Part shown: positions 25,073 to 34,062 of the stretch, piece by piece
Position numbering within the stretch: the first letter of the stretch is position 1
How the letters are laid out: each line of letters opens with the position of its first letter
Assembly: GCA_014377625.1 (NCBI GenBank)
Contig: JACMPG010000073.1
Coordinates: 1 to 34,062, forward strand
Source: Spirosoma sp.
Lineage (GTDB): Bacteria > Bacteroidota > Bacteroidia > Cytophagales > Spirosomataceae
DNA: 34,062 nt
Direction of reading: 5' to 3'
Program-made: the position numbers and the translations under genes
Notes under the pieces: model-generated
Told to the model about the DNA's origin: nothing
The model's input: only the letters and a program-made list of their open reading frames with translations
Databases searched by the model: none

Positions 25073-28000
25073 TTAAACAGGTATGTGTAAAACTACTTCG
25101 GTGCCTGATGGCCTGCCGCCTGCATCGACTAAATCGCGGACGCGGACGGCGGTTTGGGTATCGTAATGGTGGTTGATGAGCGAAATACGGTCGGAGGTCA
25201 TTTTCATGCCGAACGATTTTGCCTGATTAGCCGATTTACTTTTGAGTTGAGCCGCCCGCGCCCGCCCTACGCCATCGTCGGTAATGACTACGGTCAGACA
25301 ATCGTCTGATGGCTGATTAACCAAAATGGTAATAGTGCCACCGTCCGGCTTGTGCATGAGTCCATGCCAGATCGCGTTTTCGACATAGGGCTGAATGAGC
25401 AGGGGCGGAATGGTGGTAAACTGCACATCAACCGCCGGACTGACCTCAATCAAAAACTGAACTTTCTGCTTGAAGCGCATGGCTTCCAGTTCGATGTAGA
25501 GTTGCAGGGCTTCGAGTTCGTTTTGCAGTGTCACGCGCTCGGCTTTCGAGTTTTCCAGCACCAGCCGGATCAGCCGGGCAAACTTGGTGAGGTAATCGGC
25601 AGCCCGGTCGGTGTCGTTCTGGAGGGTATAGAGTTTCACCGAGTTGAGGCAGTTGAAAATAAAGTGGGGGTTCATCTGCGAGCGCAGGGCCGTCATTTCG
25701 GTCTCGGCCAGCCGACGTTGGAAAATGGCATCCTGCTCGCGGAGTTCGGTTTCGCGCTGTTGCTTTTCGGCCTGCGCCAGTTTCAGGTTGGTTTTCAGGT
25801 AGGTTTCGCGCTGCCGGTATGACCAAACGGCCCAGCCCAGCAGCCCCAGCAACAGCCCGACCAACAGCCGAAATCCGGTTGTTTCCCAGAACTCCGGCAA
25901 GACCGTGATGGGCAATGACCGGGTTTGGGTAAACCGGGCTGTACCGTCCCAACTGGCCTGTACCTGAAACGTGTAATTTCCGTGGGGTATGTTGGTATAA
26001 AAGGCTTCGCGCTGCCGGTCGGCTTCTGTCCAGCCCCGGTCGAAACCCACCAGCCGGTAGCGGTACCGAATCTGTTCGGGGTGCTGAAACCAGGGCGCGG
26101 CAAAGGCAATACTGAACCCGTTCTGGTCGGGCAAAAGCTGAACAGCAATTGAATTGGTGAGGAGTTCGGGGTGGCTCTGGTTAAAAATACGGAAATCGGT
26201 CAGGTGCAGGAGTGGGTTATCAGGCGCGTCGAACAGATTACCCGCGTCGCTGCCTTTCAGAATGGTATTGTTGACAACCGTTAGCGGATAGCCGTCGGGC
26301 GAGTGGCTCATCTCCTCGTGGTCGTGCGGAAACAGCAGTTGGTCGGTAGCCTGATGTTTCAGAAAGCGGCCCGAAGCAGGATTGAATAGATACAGGCCAT
26401 CGCCGGTAGTAACCCAGAACAGGTGACGGGCATCTTCAAAAAACGAAAAAATACGACTCGGAGGGCCATCGGGAAAATCGGCAAAAGTGGTGAACGAAAC
26501 CCGACCCTGTTGCTGATTGACCCGCACTAGTCCGTGCGTCAGCGTGGCCACCCAAACCTGCCCGCTGTGGTCTTCCAGTACGTCCATGAGTTCATTATCG
26601 GGCAGGGCGGCTGGGTCGTTGGGGCGGGCCAGAAACTGCGTAGACCGCCCTGTTTGTTTATCGTCGAGCCGAACCAGACCCTGCCCGTCAGTAGCTATCC
26701 AGATGATTTTTTGGCGGTCCTGACAGATGGTTTTCACTTCCTGCACCTGCCCGGCACCGTTGCCCAACGGCACCGATTCGAGCTTGTCATCCTGCGGCCA
26801 GTAGCGCATCAGGCCGCGCCTAAACGTGCCAATCCAAAGCAGGGGTTTTCCGGCAATGGTATCGGGAAACAAATCAATGGTAGAGCCAAGTGCGTTGCCC
26901 GTACTGCGCCGAGACAGTGATTCAATGTGCCGACTGGCCTGGTTAAGTATAAAAAGCCCGGTACTGGAATGCACAAATACTTGTTGGCCCAGTACCTGCA
27001 TTCGGTTTAAATCGGCCTGTTTTAGTGCGGACGGGTACGGAATGGTTTCAACAATAGCCCGCTGTACGGTATCGTAGCGGGCCAGGGCATCGGGCAGTTC
27101 GAGCCAGTAGTTTCCGTGTCCGTCCTGCTCCGCCTGCCGCACACCCGGCACAGTCCGGCCCGCCCGGTTCTGAATCGGATAGGACTGTATTACCTGCATA
27201 GCGGCCTGCTTGTAGCGTACAACTCCTTTACCCGAAGCAAGCCAAAGCGTCTGCGTTGGATCGAGGTAAGCGGTCTCGAAATAGGTGGGGTCATTGGTAC
27301 CAATTAATGAAATGTGGGTTAGTAGTTGGGTTTGGGTATTGTAGCTGTACAGTCCGTAACGTTGGTCGGTTATCCAGACGGTACCGGCTTTGTCCTGTTT
27401 CGTACTCATCGGACACTTAAAGAGCGTTTGCGTCTGGCCGGATGCCGGGTTCGTAATGGGGCTGACCTTACCGGTTCGTCTGTCGAGTTGGCACGGCCCC
27501 AGCGGTATCGACGCAAACCACAGCGTTTGCCCCGTTTTATCTATGCACATACTGCCCGTTGAATTACTTCCGGCATAACTAACCGGGATCAGCGGGCGTA
27601 GCGCAATGGCGTCGAACGTTCCGGTTTTGGGTTGGAAGTGCAGCAACCCCGCGCTGCTGGTACCAATCCATATGCTACCGTCGGGGTCGGCGAGGAGGTC
27701 ATGCACGGAGGTTTCGAGGTCTTCATTGTAAGCCATTGGCCAGCGAAAGATGCTAAACTGCTGGGTGTGCGGGTCAAAGCGAATCAGCCCGCTGTTTTGG
27801 CCGCCCATCCAAACTATGCCCGCCCGGTCAATGTCGAGGGCATAAAGTACATTGGTCGGAATAGAGCGGGAGTTTTTGGGGTCGTGAGTGTAGTTGGTAA
27901 ACGCTTCGGATTCGGGCGCGTTGGGACGGAAATAGCTCAGGCCCGCGTCGTTCAGAGCCAGATAAAAATCACCGGCGGGCGTTTCGCGGATTTCTTTTAC

Positions 28001-28285
28001 ACTGTTACCCGCCAATGAATACGGCTGGCCGGGGTGATGATAATAATGCCGGTAGTTCACGCCATCGTGTCGAATCAGCCCTTTGGTGGTGGCAAACCAC
28101 ATAAACCCGCGCCGGTCCTGCATAATGTCCTGCACCAATGAAGAACCGGATGCTTCGGCCATCGTATTGCCCGCCCGGTAGTCCTGGATATTGAGCAGTT
28201 CACCCGGCGACTGTGCACCCGCCTGTGTGGCATCGGCCAGCCATAGCAAACTCATAATCGAGGAATACAGGCACAGCGTTTTCAT
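25073..28285 (-). CDS. Sensor histidine kinase with two-component regulator propeller, Y_Y_Y and LytS-type kinase domains
   Basis: Repeated propeller blades (DIMQDRRGFMWFATTKGLIRHDG, DKAGTVWITDQRYGLYSY, EDHSGQVWVATLTHGLVRV), Y_Y_Y (RYRYRLVGFDRGWTEA), then ALRSQMNPHFIFNCLNSVKLY and PYVENAIWHGL. Confidence 0.92.
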   Translation of the reverse strand: MKTLCLYSSIMSLLWLADATQAGAQSPGELLNIQDYRAGNTMAEASGSSLVQDIMQDRRGFMWFATTKGLIRHDGVNYRHYYHHPGQPYSLAGNSVKEIRETPAGDFYLALNDAGLSYFRPNAPESEAFTNYTHDPKNSRSIPTNVLYALDIDRAGIVWMGGQNSGLIRFDPHTQQFSIFRWPMAYNEDLETSVHDLLADPDGSIWIGTSSAGLLHFQPKTGTFDAIALRPLIPVSYAGSNSTGSMCIDKTGQTLWFASIPLGPCQLDRRTGKVSPITNPASGQTQTLFKCPMSTKQDKAGTVWITDQRYGLYSYNTQTQLLTHISLIGTNDPTYFETAYLDPTQTLWLASGKGVVRYKQAAMQVIQSYPIQNRAGRTVPGVRQAEQDGHGNYWLELPDALARYDTVQRAIVETIPYPSALKQADLNRMQVLGQQVFVHSSTGLFILNQASRHIESLSRRSTGNALGSTIDLFPDTIAGKPLLWIGTFRRGLMRYWPQDDKLESVPLGNGAGQVQEVKTICQDRQKIIWIATDGQGLVRLDDKQTGRSTQFLARPNDPAALPDNELMDVLEDHSGQVWVATLTHGLVRVNQQQGRVSFTTFADFPDGPPSRIFSFFEDARHLFWVTTGDGLYLFNPASGRFLKHQATDQLLFPHDHEEMSHSPDGYPLTVVNNTILKGSDAGNLFDAPDNPLLHLTDFRIFNQSHPELLTNSIAVQLLPDQNGFSIAFAAPWFQHPEQIRYRYRLVGFDRGWTEADRQREAFYTNIPHGNYTFQVQASWDGTARFTQTRSLPITVLPEFWETTGFRLLVGLLLGLLGWAVWSYRQRETYLKTNLKLAQAEKQQRETELREQDAIFQRRLAETEMTALRSQMNPHFIFNCLNSVKLYTLQNDTDRAADYLTKFARLIRLVLENSKAERVTLQNELEALQLYIELEAMRFKQKVQFLIEVSPAVDVQFTTIPPLLIQPYVENAIWHGLMHKPDGGTITILVNQPSDDCLTVVITDDGVGRARAAQLKSKSANQAKSFGMKMTSDRISLINHHYDTQTAVRVRDLVDAGGRPSGTEVVLHIPV

Positions 28286-30315
28286 ACGGGTATAGTTAGG
28301 ACTACTTCGGTTCCTCCGGCCAGCCCGTCGGCAGTTACCAGGTCGTGAATGACCACCGAGGTTTGAGTCTGGTATAACTGGTTGATCAGCGCGATACGGT
28401 CGGAGGTTAGCTTCATGCCGAACGACTTCCGATTGTTGGCCGATTTGCTTTTGAGTTCAGCCGCCCGCGCCCGGCCCACGCCATCGTCGGAGATGGTGAT
28501 GCTGATACAGTTGTACTGCGCCTGAACTACCTGTATCATTACCGTGCCGCCTTCTGGCTGGTGCATCAGCCCGTGCCAGATGGCGTTTTCGACGTAGGGC
28601 TGCAACAGTAGGGGGGGTAGTTCCAGAAACTGCGCGTCGATACCGGGTTCAACGCGAATCTGAAAGCTAAGTTTTTCCTTGAATCGCATGGCTTCCATCT
28701 CCAGATAAAGCCGCAGGGTGTCCAATTCGTTTTGTAATGTCACCCGCTCAGAACGCGAATTTTCAAGCACTAACCGAATCAGCCGGGAGAATTTGGACAG
28801 GTAATCGGAGGCTTTTTCGGCATCGTTCTGGGTGGCGTAGAGTTTAATGGAATTAAGGCAGTTGAAAATGAAGTGCGGGTTCATCTGCGAGCGCAGGGCG
28901 GTCATTTCGGTTTCGGCGACGCGCCGGTCAAACACGTCCTGGGCCTGTTGCAGATGCTGCTGTTCGAGCAGGCGGCTCTGGGTTTCGATTTCTCCGGTTC
29001 GGCGGTTCAGTTCTGCTTCCAGTTCGTGGGTGTATTGAATCTGTAACTGGGCCTTTTCCAGTTCGGTCAGGCGGCTCCGATAGGCCAGCGCGAAGGCGAA
29101 ACAGAGCGCGTCGAAGCCCAGGCCGAGGGCCATGAAAAATGGCGGATAGTTGAGAAACAGGTCCATCCGCATCGGTAGCAACTTATCGAAATACAGCGTA
29201 CTGACCGACGGAAAAAAGAACAAGACCGCCAGACCGCCAATGCCCAGCAGCAAGTAAGGCTTCAAGGGAGTTTTGCTGCGCCACACGGCCACGAACAACG
29301 CCATGACGAGCAACCAGCCCGGCAAGCCTTCGTAGATATAGACTCGGTTATCAGAAAACAGCAGCCGCCCGGTCAGAATCTGAAATTCCATCATCACGCT
29401 TAACCCGGCCAGCACCCAAAGCAAGGCTTTTACGACGCGCCAAAGCCGGAGATCGGTATTTTTAAGGTCGATGAGCCGGGATATGAACAGGCCGTAGCAC
29501 AGCATCACAACGGGCGAAAAATGCTCGGCCCGCAACCCAAACGCCATCGGAAACAGCGGCAGGCCAAGCCCAAACCGAAAGTTGACCATCACCAGCACTG
29601 GCATGGCCCCCAAAAAGGCGTAGAGGGCATAATATAAAAACGCCCGGTCGCGCAGCAAATAGAACTGGTAGGCGGCAAAGAGGCTCACGAAAAACAAAAA
29701 GCCGATAATGAAACAGAGCGAGGCCAGCAGTGGCAACGCCAGCCCCGCCCGCATGTAACTCACCAGCACATGTTCGTACTCAGTTTGCAGCACGGGCGGT
29801 AATGGATCGGTGAGCCGCACCCGGTCTAATTGCCGCACGTAGTAGGTATGGCCCGTATTGGGCGGCAGCACCAGCAGCTGAGCCGCCCGCCCCACCGGCG
29901 ACGAATAGGGGCGTATCATTTCCCCCCGCGTAGCCACTAACTGCCCGTCGGCCCAGATTTTCAGATTGGCGTTCATTCCTGTGTTGAATACGCACCGAAG
30001 CGTATCGGTGGGGTGCGTGTTTTGGAGCCGGAAGCGCAGCCAGTGTATAATGAGCGGGTGCGGAAATATGCGGGCTTTATCCTCAATGGTATAGTGATAC
30101 GGCACAAACGGCTGTTTCTGGATAACCACCAGCGGGAGCGTATCGCCCGACAGGTCTTCGTACGAATAGGTATACCCCGCCAGCGGAACAGTAGGCGCGG
30201 ACAGATGCCCCGGTACCAACAGCGGTTGCTGCGCCCAGCCCACCGACAGGCCCAGCAACCCCCACAGGACAATCAGAATGCGGCTTCGTTGCCGGATGAT
30301 TGACAAGTTGTTCAT
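28282..30315 (-). CDS. 7TMR-DISM LytS-type sensor histidine kinase (paralogue 2)
   Basis: Extracellular DISM-like domain, multiple TM helices, ALRSQMNPHFIFNCLNSIKLYATQND, PYVENAIWHGLMHQPEGG. Confidence 0.9.
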   Translation of the reverse strand: MNNLSIIRQRSRILIVLWGLLGLSVGWAQQPLLVPGHLSAPTVPLAGYTYSYEDLSGDTLPLVVIQKQPFVPYHYTIEDKARIFPHPLIIHWLRFRLQNTHPTDTLRCVFNTGMNANLKIWADGQLVATRGEMIRPYSSPVGRAAQLLVLPPNTGHTYYVRQLDRVRLTDPLPPVLQTEYEHVLVSYMRAGLALPLLASLCFIIGFLFFVSLFAAYQFYLLRDRAFLYYALYAFLGAMPVLVMVNFRFGLGLPLFPMAFGLRAEHFSPVVMLCYGLFISRLIDLKNTDLRLWRVVKALLWVLAGLSVMMEFQILTGRLLFSDNRVYIYEGLPGWLLVMALFVAVWRSKTPLKPYLLLGIGGLAVLFFFPSVSTLYFDKLLPMRMDLFLNYPPFFMALGLGFDALCFAFALAYRSRLTELEKAQLQIQYTHELEAELNRRTGEIETQSRLLEQQHLQQAQDVFDRRVAETEMTALRSQMNPHFIFNCLNSIKLYATQNDAEKASDYLSKFSRLIRLVLENSRSERVTLQNELDTLRLYLEMEAMRFKEKLSFQIRVEPGIDAQFLELPPLLLQPYVENAIWHGLMHQPEGGTVMIQVVQAQYNCISITISDDGVGRARAAELKSKSANNRKSFGMKLTSDRIALINQLYQTQTSVVIHDLVTADGLAGGTEVVLTIPV

Positions 30316-32369
30316 AGTGGTATGGTCAGTAAAACTTTTGTGCCGAGGGGTTCGCCGTCGGGGGCAACCAAATCGAGTACCTGAGCCTGATTTCTTACCT
30401 TATACAGCTCATTAATCATCCGTATGCGGTCGGCGGTGGCCTGCATCCCGAACGATTTATGACTACTTGCCGATTTGCTTTTGAGTTCAGCCGCCTGCTC
30501 TCGGCCAATGCCATCGTCGGCAATCTCGATATGCAGTTGGTGGTCGGTGGGCTGGCTCACGTCAACCGTCACGGTGCCGCCTTCGGGTTTGTGCATCAGG
30601 CCGTGCCAGATGGCATTTTCGACGTAGGGCTGCAACAACAGGGGCGGAATGGTAACGAAGTGCGGGTCGATGTCGGGGGCAATTCGGATGTAAATCGTCA
30701 CTTTGTGTTTGAACCGCATGGCTTCCAGGTCGCTGTACAACCGCAGGGCTTCGAGTTCATTGTGGAGCGTAACGCGCTCGGCACGGGAGTTTTCCAGCAC
30801 CAACCGAATGAGCCGGGCAAATTTGCTGAGGTAGTCCGAAGCGCGGTCGGTATCGTTCTGGAGCGTGTAGAGTTTGATGGAGTTTAGGCAGTTGAAAATG
30901 AAGTGCGGGTTCATCTGCGCCCGCAGAGCGGTCATCTCGCTATCGGCCAGTTTCTGTTCAAACTCAGTTTCAATTTGCTGAATCCGCTGGGCTTCGAGAA
31001 GTTTGTTCTGGGTTTCAATTTCCTGGGTTCGGCGGGCGAGTTCCACTTCCAGTTCATTGGTGTACCGGACCTGCATCTGGTTTTTTTCGACCTCCACCAG
31101 CCGGTTTCGGTAGGCCAGGGCCAGCAGGAAAAAGAAGTTTTCGATAACGGCTCCCAGCCCAAAAAAGAGGGGCGTATAGTTGATAAAAATCAGCAATGAC
31201 GGATTGCCGCCCTGCACCCGTACATCCAGAAAGGTATGAAAGTACGCCACCCCCCAGAGACTGCCCATGCCCAGCATCAAATACCCCCGAAACGGACTTT
31301 TACTCCGCAACAGGGTGATAAATAGCACAACACCCGCCAGCAGGAAGGTAAGTTCCTGCCGGAGGTAAGGCCAGTTGGAATGAAAAAGCAACCCGTAGAA
31401 ATATTCGTAAGTAGTCAGGGCTTCCTGCACCACAAACACGACCAGAAACACCTGTAATACCCGCCACGTTTTGGGGAAATGAACGGGCAGGTCGATGAAG
31501 TGGCTGATGAACAGCGTATAGAAAAAAGCCAGAATAAACGTGAAGCTCCGACTGGTAGAGTGCATCTGAAACGGCAAACCCAGCCCCAGCCGGAAGTTCA
31601 TGTTCCAGACGACATAGAACGAAACAACGAAACAGAACAGCGCGTAATACAGAAACACCCTATCACGATTGAAAGCATACTGCGAAAACGCAAACAGGCT
31701 CATAACCAGAAGTGAAGCCGCCACCATAGCCAGCCCCAGAAAGAGCCAGCGTGTGAGGTAGCTGGTATTGGCAAACCAGCTTCTCAGGCTTGCGGGGGTA
31801 TGCAGAACCGCTACAATGGGGTCAACAACCCGGACTAAGTTGGTCACTTTCACGTAAAAAGCACGGGTTTGGTCCGGTGGCACCCGCAGCCGGATGGGTT
31901 GCCAGTCCTCCACATTATAAGGCATGAGATACGTACCAGTGCGTTGCAGCAGTTGCCCCCGCTCCGAAAACAGTTCGATACGCCCCTGCCGGCCAACGCT
32001 AAGCAGGCAATCGGCCACCTGACGGGTATTGGTATTCTGCACCCGAAAAGCCAGCCACGTCACGATAGACGACTGCTTCGACGGAATGACGACCTCAAAC
32101 GGCTTTTGCGCGAATGGCCTGAACTGTTGTTGTCGGATAGCTGCAAACGGAAGCCCAACCGTGTCTTTGTAAAACAGGGTTTGGCCGGCAATGGACTGGG
32201 GCGTGGTCCAGACTGGGGTGCCGTTGAGCCGGACAGGGTCGGGCGACTGAGCGAGGGTCATTGCTGAAACAAACAGGAGCAACCCCACCCCACAGCTAAC
32301 CCACCAGGCCGGCAGCAGCACGAAGCGAGTACGAAAGGTGCGGGTGTGCGTAGTGTTTTCGGCCATCAT
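30312..32369 (-). CDS. 7TMR-DISM LytS-type sensor histidine kinase (paralogue 3)
   Basis: Same architecture: ALRAQMNPHFIFNCLNSIKLYTLQND, PYVENAIWHGLMHKPEGG. ATGA overlap with the next gene. Confidence 0.9.
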   Translation of the reverse strand: MMAENTTHTRTFRTRFVLLPAWWVSCGVGLLLFVSAMTLAQSPDPVRLNGTPVWTTPQSIAGQTLFYKDTVGLPFAAIRQQQFRPFAQKPFEVVIPSKQSSIVTWLAFRVQNTNTRQVADCLLSVGRQGRIELFSERGQLLQRTGTYLMPYNVEDWQPIRLRVPPDQTRAFYVKVTNLVRVVDPIVAVLHTPASLRSWFANTSYLTRWLFLGLAMVAASLLVMSLFAFSQYAFNRDRVFLYYALFCFVVSFYVVWNMNFRLGLGLPFQMHSTSRSFTFILAFFYTLFISHFIDLPVHFPKTWRVLQVFLVVFVVQEALTTYEYFYGLLFHSNWPYLRQELTFLLAGVVLFITLLRSKSPFRGYLMLGMGSLWGVAYFHTFLDVRVQGGNPSLLIFINYTPLFFGLGAVIENFFFLLALAYRNRLVEVEKNQMQVRYTNELEVELARRTQEIETQNKLLEAQRIQQIETEFEQKLADSEMTALRAQMNPHFIFNCLNSIKLYTLQNDTDRASDYLSKFARLIRLVLENSRAERVTLHNELEALRLYSDLEAMRFKHKVTIYIRIAPDIDPHFVTIPPLLLQPYVENAIWHGLMHKPEGGTVTVDVSQPTDHQLHIEIADDGIGREQAAELKSKSASSHKSFGMQATADRIRMINELYKVRNQAQVLDLVAPDGEPLGTKVLLTIPL

Positions 32370-32653
32370 TGCTTCGTGTCGGTCAGGGAGCTTCTACCGG
32401 GATGGAAATTAGGCATTTGCATAGACCGATTAGCGTCTTGAGGGGCCAACAGTCGCTCTATTGAGCAAGCGGTCGATTTAGTGCGTAAGTGGTTACGATG
32501 GCTGAAAATATGCCGTTGGCTCAACCACATACCAAATCGGGCTATTCACGCAGTAAACGTACCACTCACACAATGGCAATGGCAGGCGTGTTCGCAGATT
32601 ATCAGGTTTGTGCGACTTACTGGGTAAGTAAACCAATCTATCTGCTAAAGGCT

Positions 32654-33193
32654 ATGAAATTTTTACTACTCTCCATTACGCTCACTACGCTGCTTGGCCC
32701 GCTGGTCGTGCCACCACGACCCGCCAGCACCCCGGCCAGCGACGAAGCAGCTATCCAAACCGTAATCGAACGCGAAACCCAGGCGTATCTCGACCGCGAC
32801 GCCACCACCCAGGCCAACTGCTGGGCCAGCACCGGCGACCTCTCGCAGCGCGTTGGTCTGAACGATGGCCAGGTCGTTGCCGCCAATGGCAACCAGGCCG
32901 CATTGCGCCGGGGCCTGAGCAACTGCTTCCGCCAACTCACCGAACCCGACCCCGCTACGTTCCGGCATACCAATTACCGCATCCGAATCCGGGGCGACGC
33001 GGCCTTTGTCACGTTCTGCCAGATGATGCAGTGTGCCGACCGCCCAGACGAGTACAGCCACCAGACGCGCTACCTCGAACGCGAAGCCGAGCCAGTCCAG
33101 GCCTGGCAGTGGAAAATCGTGCATTCGGGCGTACTCTATTACCAACCCAAACCCGACCAGCTTGTCAACAACCAAACCACTCCGAAACCATGA
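32654..33193 (+). CDS. Exported SnoaL/DUF4440-like (NTF2-fold) protein
   Basis: Signal peptide MKFLLLSITLTTLLGPLVV, then AIQTVIERETQAYLDRDATTQANCWA...YRIRIRGDAAFVTF. ATG at 32654 preferred over the track start at 32489. Confidence 0.65.
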   Translation: MKFLLLSITLTTLLGPLVVPPRPASTPASDEAAIQTVIERETQAYLDRDATTQANCWASTGDLSQRVGLNDGQVVAANGNQAALRRGLSNCFRQLTEPDPATFRHTNYRIRIRGDAAFVTFCQMMQCADRPDEYSHQTRYLEREAEPVQAWQWKIVHSGVLYYQPKPDQLVNNQTTPKP

Positions 33194-34062
33194 AAAAACT
33201 GCTGACTGTTTTAAAATGGACGGGCATCACCCTCGTCGGCCTGATTGTTCTGCTTGCAGCCGCCATTTACGGCATCAGCGAGTACAAACTAAATCAAACG
33301 TATAATGTACCGTTAGCGGATTTAGCCGTGCCGACCGACTCAGCTTCGATTCACGAAGGGGCGCGGCTGACCCGTATTTACCACTGCGAGGGTTGCCACG
33401 GCGAGAAACTGGCCGGGCGCGAGTTTCTGAACGTACCGATGCTGGCCACGCTCTACGCCCCCAACGTAATTGCCGCGCTGCCCAATTACTCCAATGCCGA
33501 ACTCGACCGAATGGTGCGCCAGGGCGTTCACCGCGACGGACGCGGAAACTGGATGTTTGCATCGGGCATGTACTGCAACATGGCCGACCGCGACATGGGC
33601 AAGATTGTGGGGTATCTACGCACACTAAAACCTGCTGCCGGGCCAACTCTGCCCAAAAATTCCTACGGTCCGCTGGGCCGGACGCTACTGGTAGCGGGTC
33701 AGTTTGCTCCTCCCGCTGCCCTGATTGACCACGTCCACAGCCGGGAACGGGCCAACGCAGCCGCTGCCGACACCTCGCAGGTGGGTCGGGGCAAGTACCT
33801 CGTCATGTCGGTATGTATGGGGTGCCACGGCGGGCCGGAACTCAAAGGTGACCCCGACCCGCATATGAATTCGCCCGCGCTGATTATTGCAGCGGCCTAC
33901 AAACCCGACGCTTTCCGGCATTTTCTGCACACGGGCGAGGGCGGTCTGGGCAAAAAAGACTGTGGCGAAATGTCGAAGATGGCCAAAGGTTTCCTGACCA
34001 AACTCACCGACACCGAGATCAACGACATCTACACGTACCTGCAAACGCTGCCAAACCAGAAA
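33190..34062 (+). CDS. Diheme cytochrome c, membrane-anchored, truncated by window edge
   Basis: Translated manually: MKKLLTVLKWTGITLVGLIVLLAAAIYG..., CEGCH and CMGCH heme motifs, TDTEINDIYTYLQTLPNQK. Open to the last base, so absent from the ORF track. Confidence 0.88.
   Translation, partial: MKKLLTVLKWTGITLVGLIVLLAAAIYGISEYKLNQTYNVPLADLAVPTDSASIHEGARLTRIYHCEGCHGEKLAGREFLNVPMLATLYAPNVIAALPNYSNAELDRMVRQGVHRDGRGNWMFASGMYCNMADRDMGKIVGYLRTLKPAAGPTLPKNSYGPLGRTLLVAGQFAPPAALIDHVHSRERANAAAADTSQVGRGKYLVMSVCMGCHGGPELKGDPDPHMNSPALIIAAAYKPDAFRHFLHTGEGGLGKKDCGEMSKMAKGFLTKLTDTEINDIYTYLQTLPNQK

Noticed and set aside
32370-32653. Possible LytTR binding sites or small ORF in the divergent intergenic region
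   Set aside because: acttactgggtaagt and a few gttac-like words are present, but no convincing spaced direct repeats. The ORF-track N-terminal extension (32489) looks non-coding.

Overview
This 34 kb window is ordinary-looking chromosomal DNA from a Bacteroidota bacterium; gene content and style suggest Cytophagales, near Spirosoma (inference). I see no CRISPR array, tRNA, rRNA or prophage.

Left edge: a complete IS5-like insertion sequence has interrupted a tyrosine recombinase gene.

Core genes: ALDH7-type aldehyde dehydrogenase, fasciclin lipoprotein, ECF sigma/anti-sigma pair, exported MsrB, PBP1A, MsbA-like ABC exporter, MurA, DUF4290 protein, AhcY and a Uma2 nuclease.

Two large signalling operons lie on the minus strand. 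One is CheB/CheR, a lone REC protein, a triple-REC hybrid kinase and a REC-PAS kinase, with a signal-less trypsin-like protease upstream. The other has three consecutive paralogous LytS-type kinases joined by ATGA overlaps, plus one LytTR regulator.

The right edge holds a SnoaL-like protein and a diheme cytochrome c that runs off the window and is missing from the ORF track.

The most unusual signal is a REP/BIME-like double palindrome at 8969-9063. Its right arm encodes the last 8 residues and stop codon of CheB, and its arms contain GTAG words and GNRA-loop mini-hairpins. Other intergenic inverted repeats of different word types occur at 21073-21138, 23456-23546 and 24995-25055. No clearly new multi-gene system was found; the REP-like element and the triple-kinase operon are the best leads.
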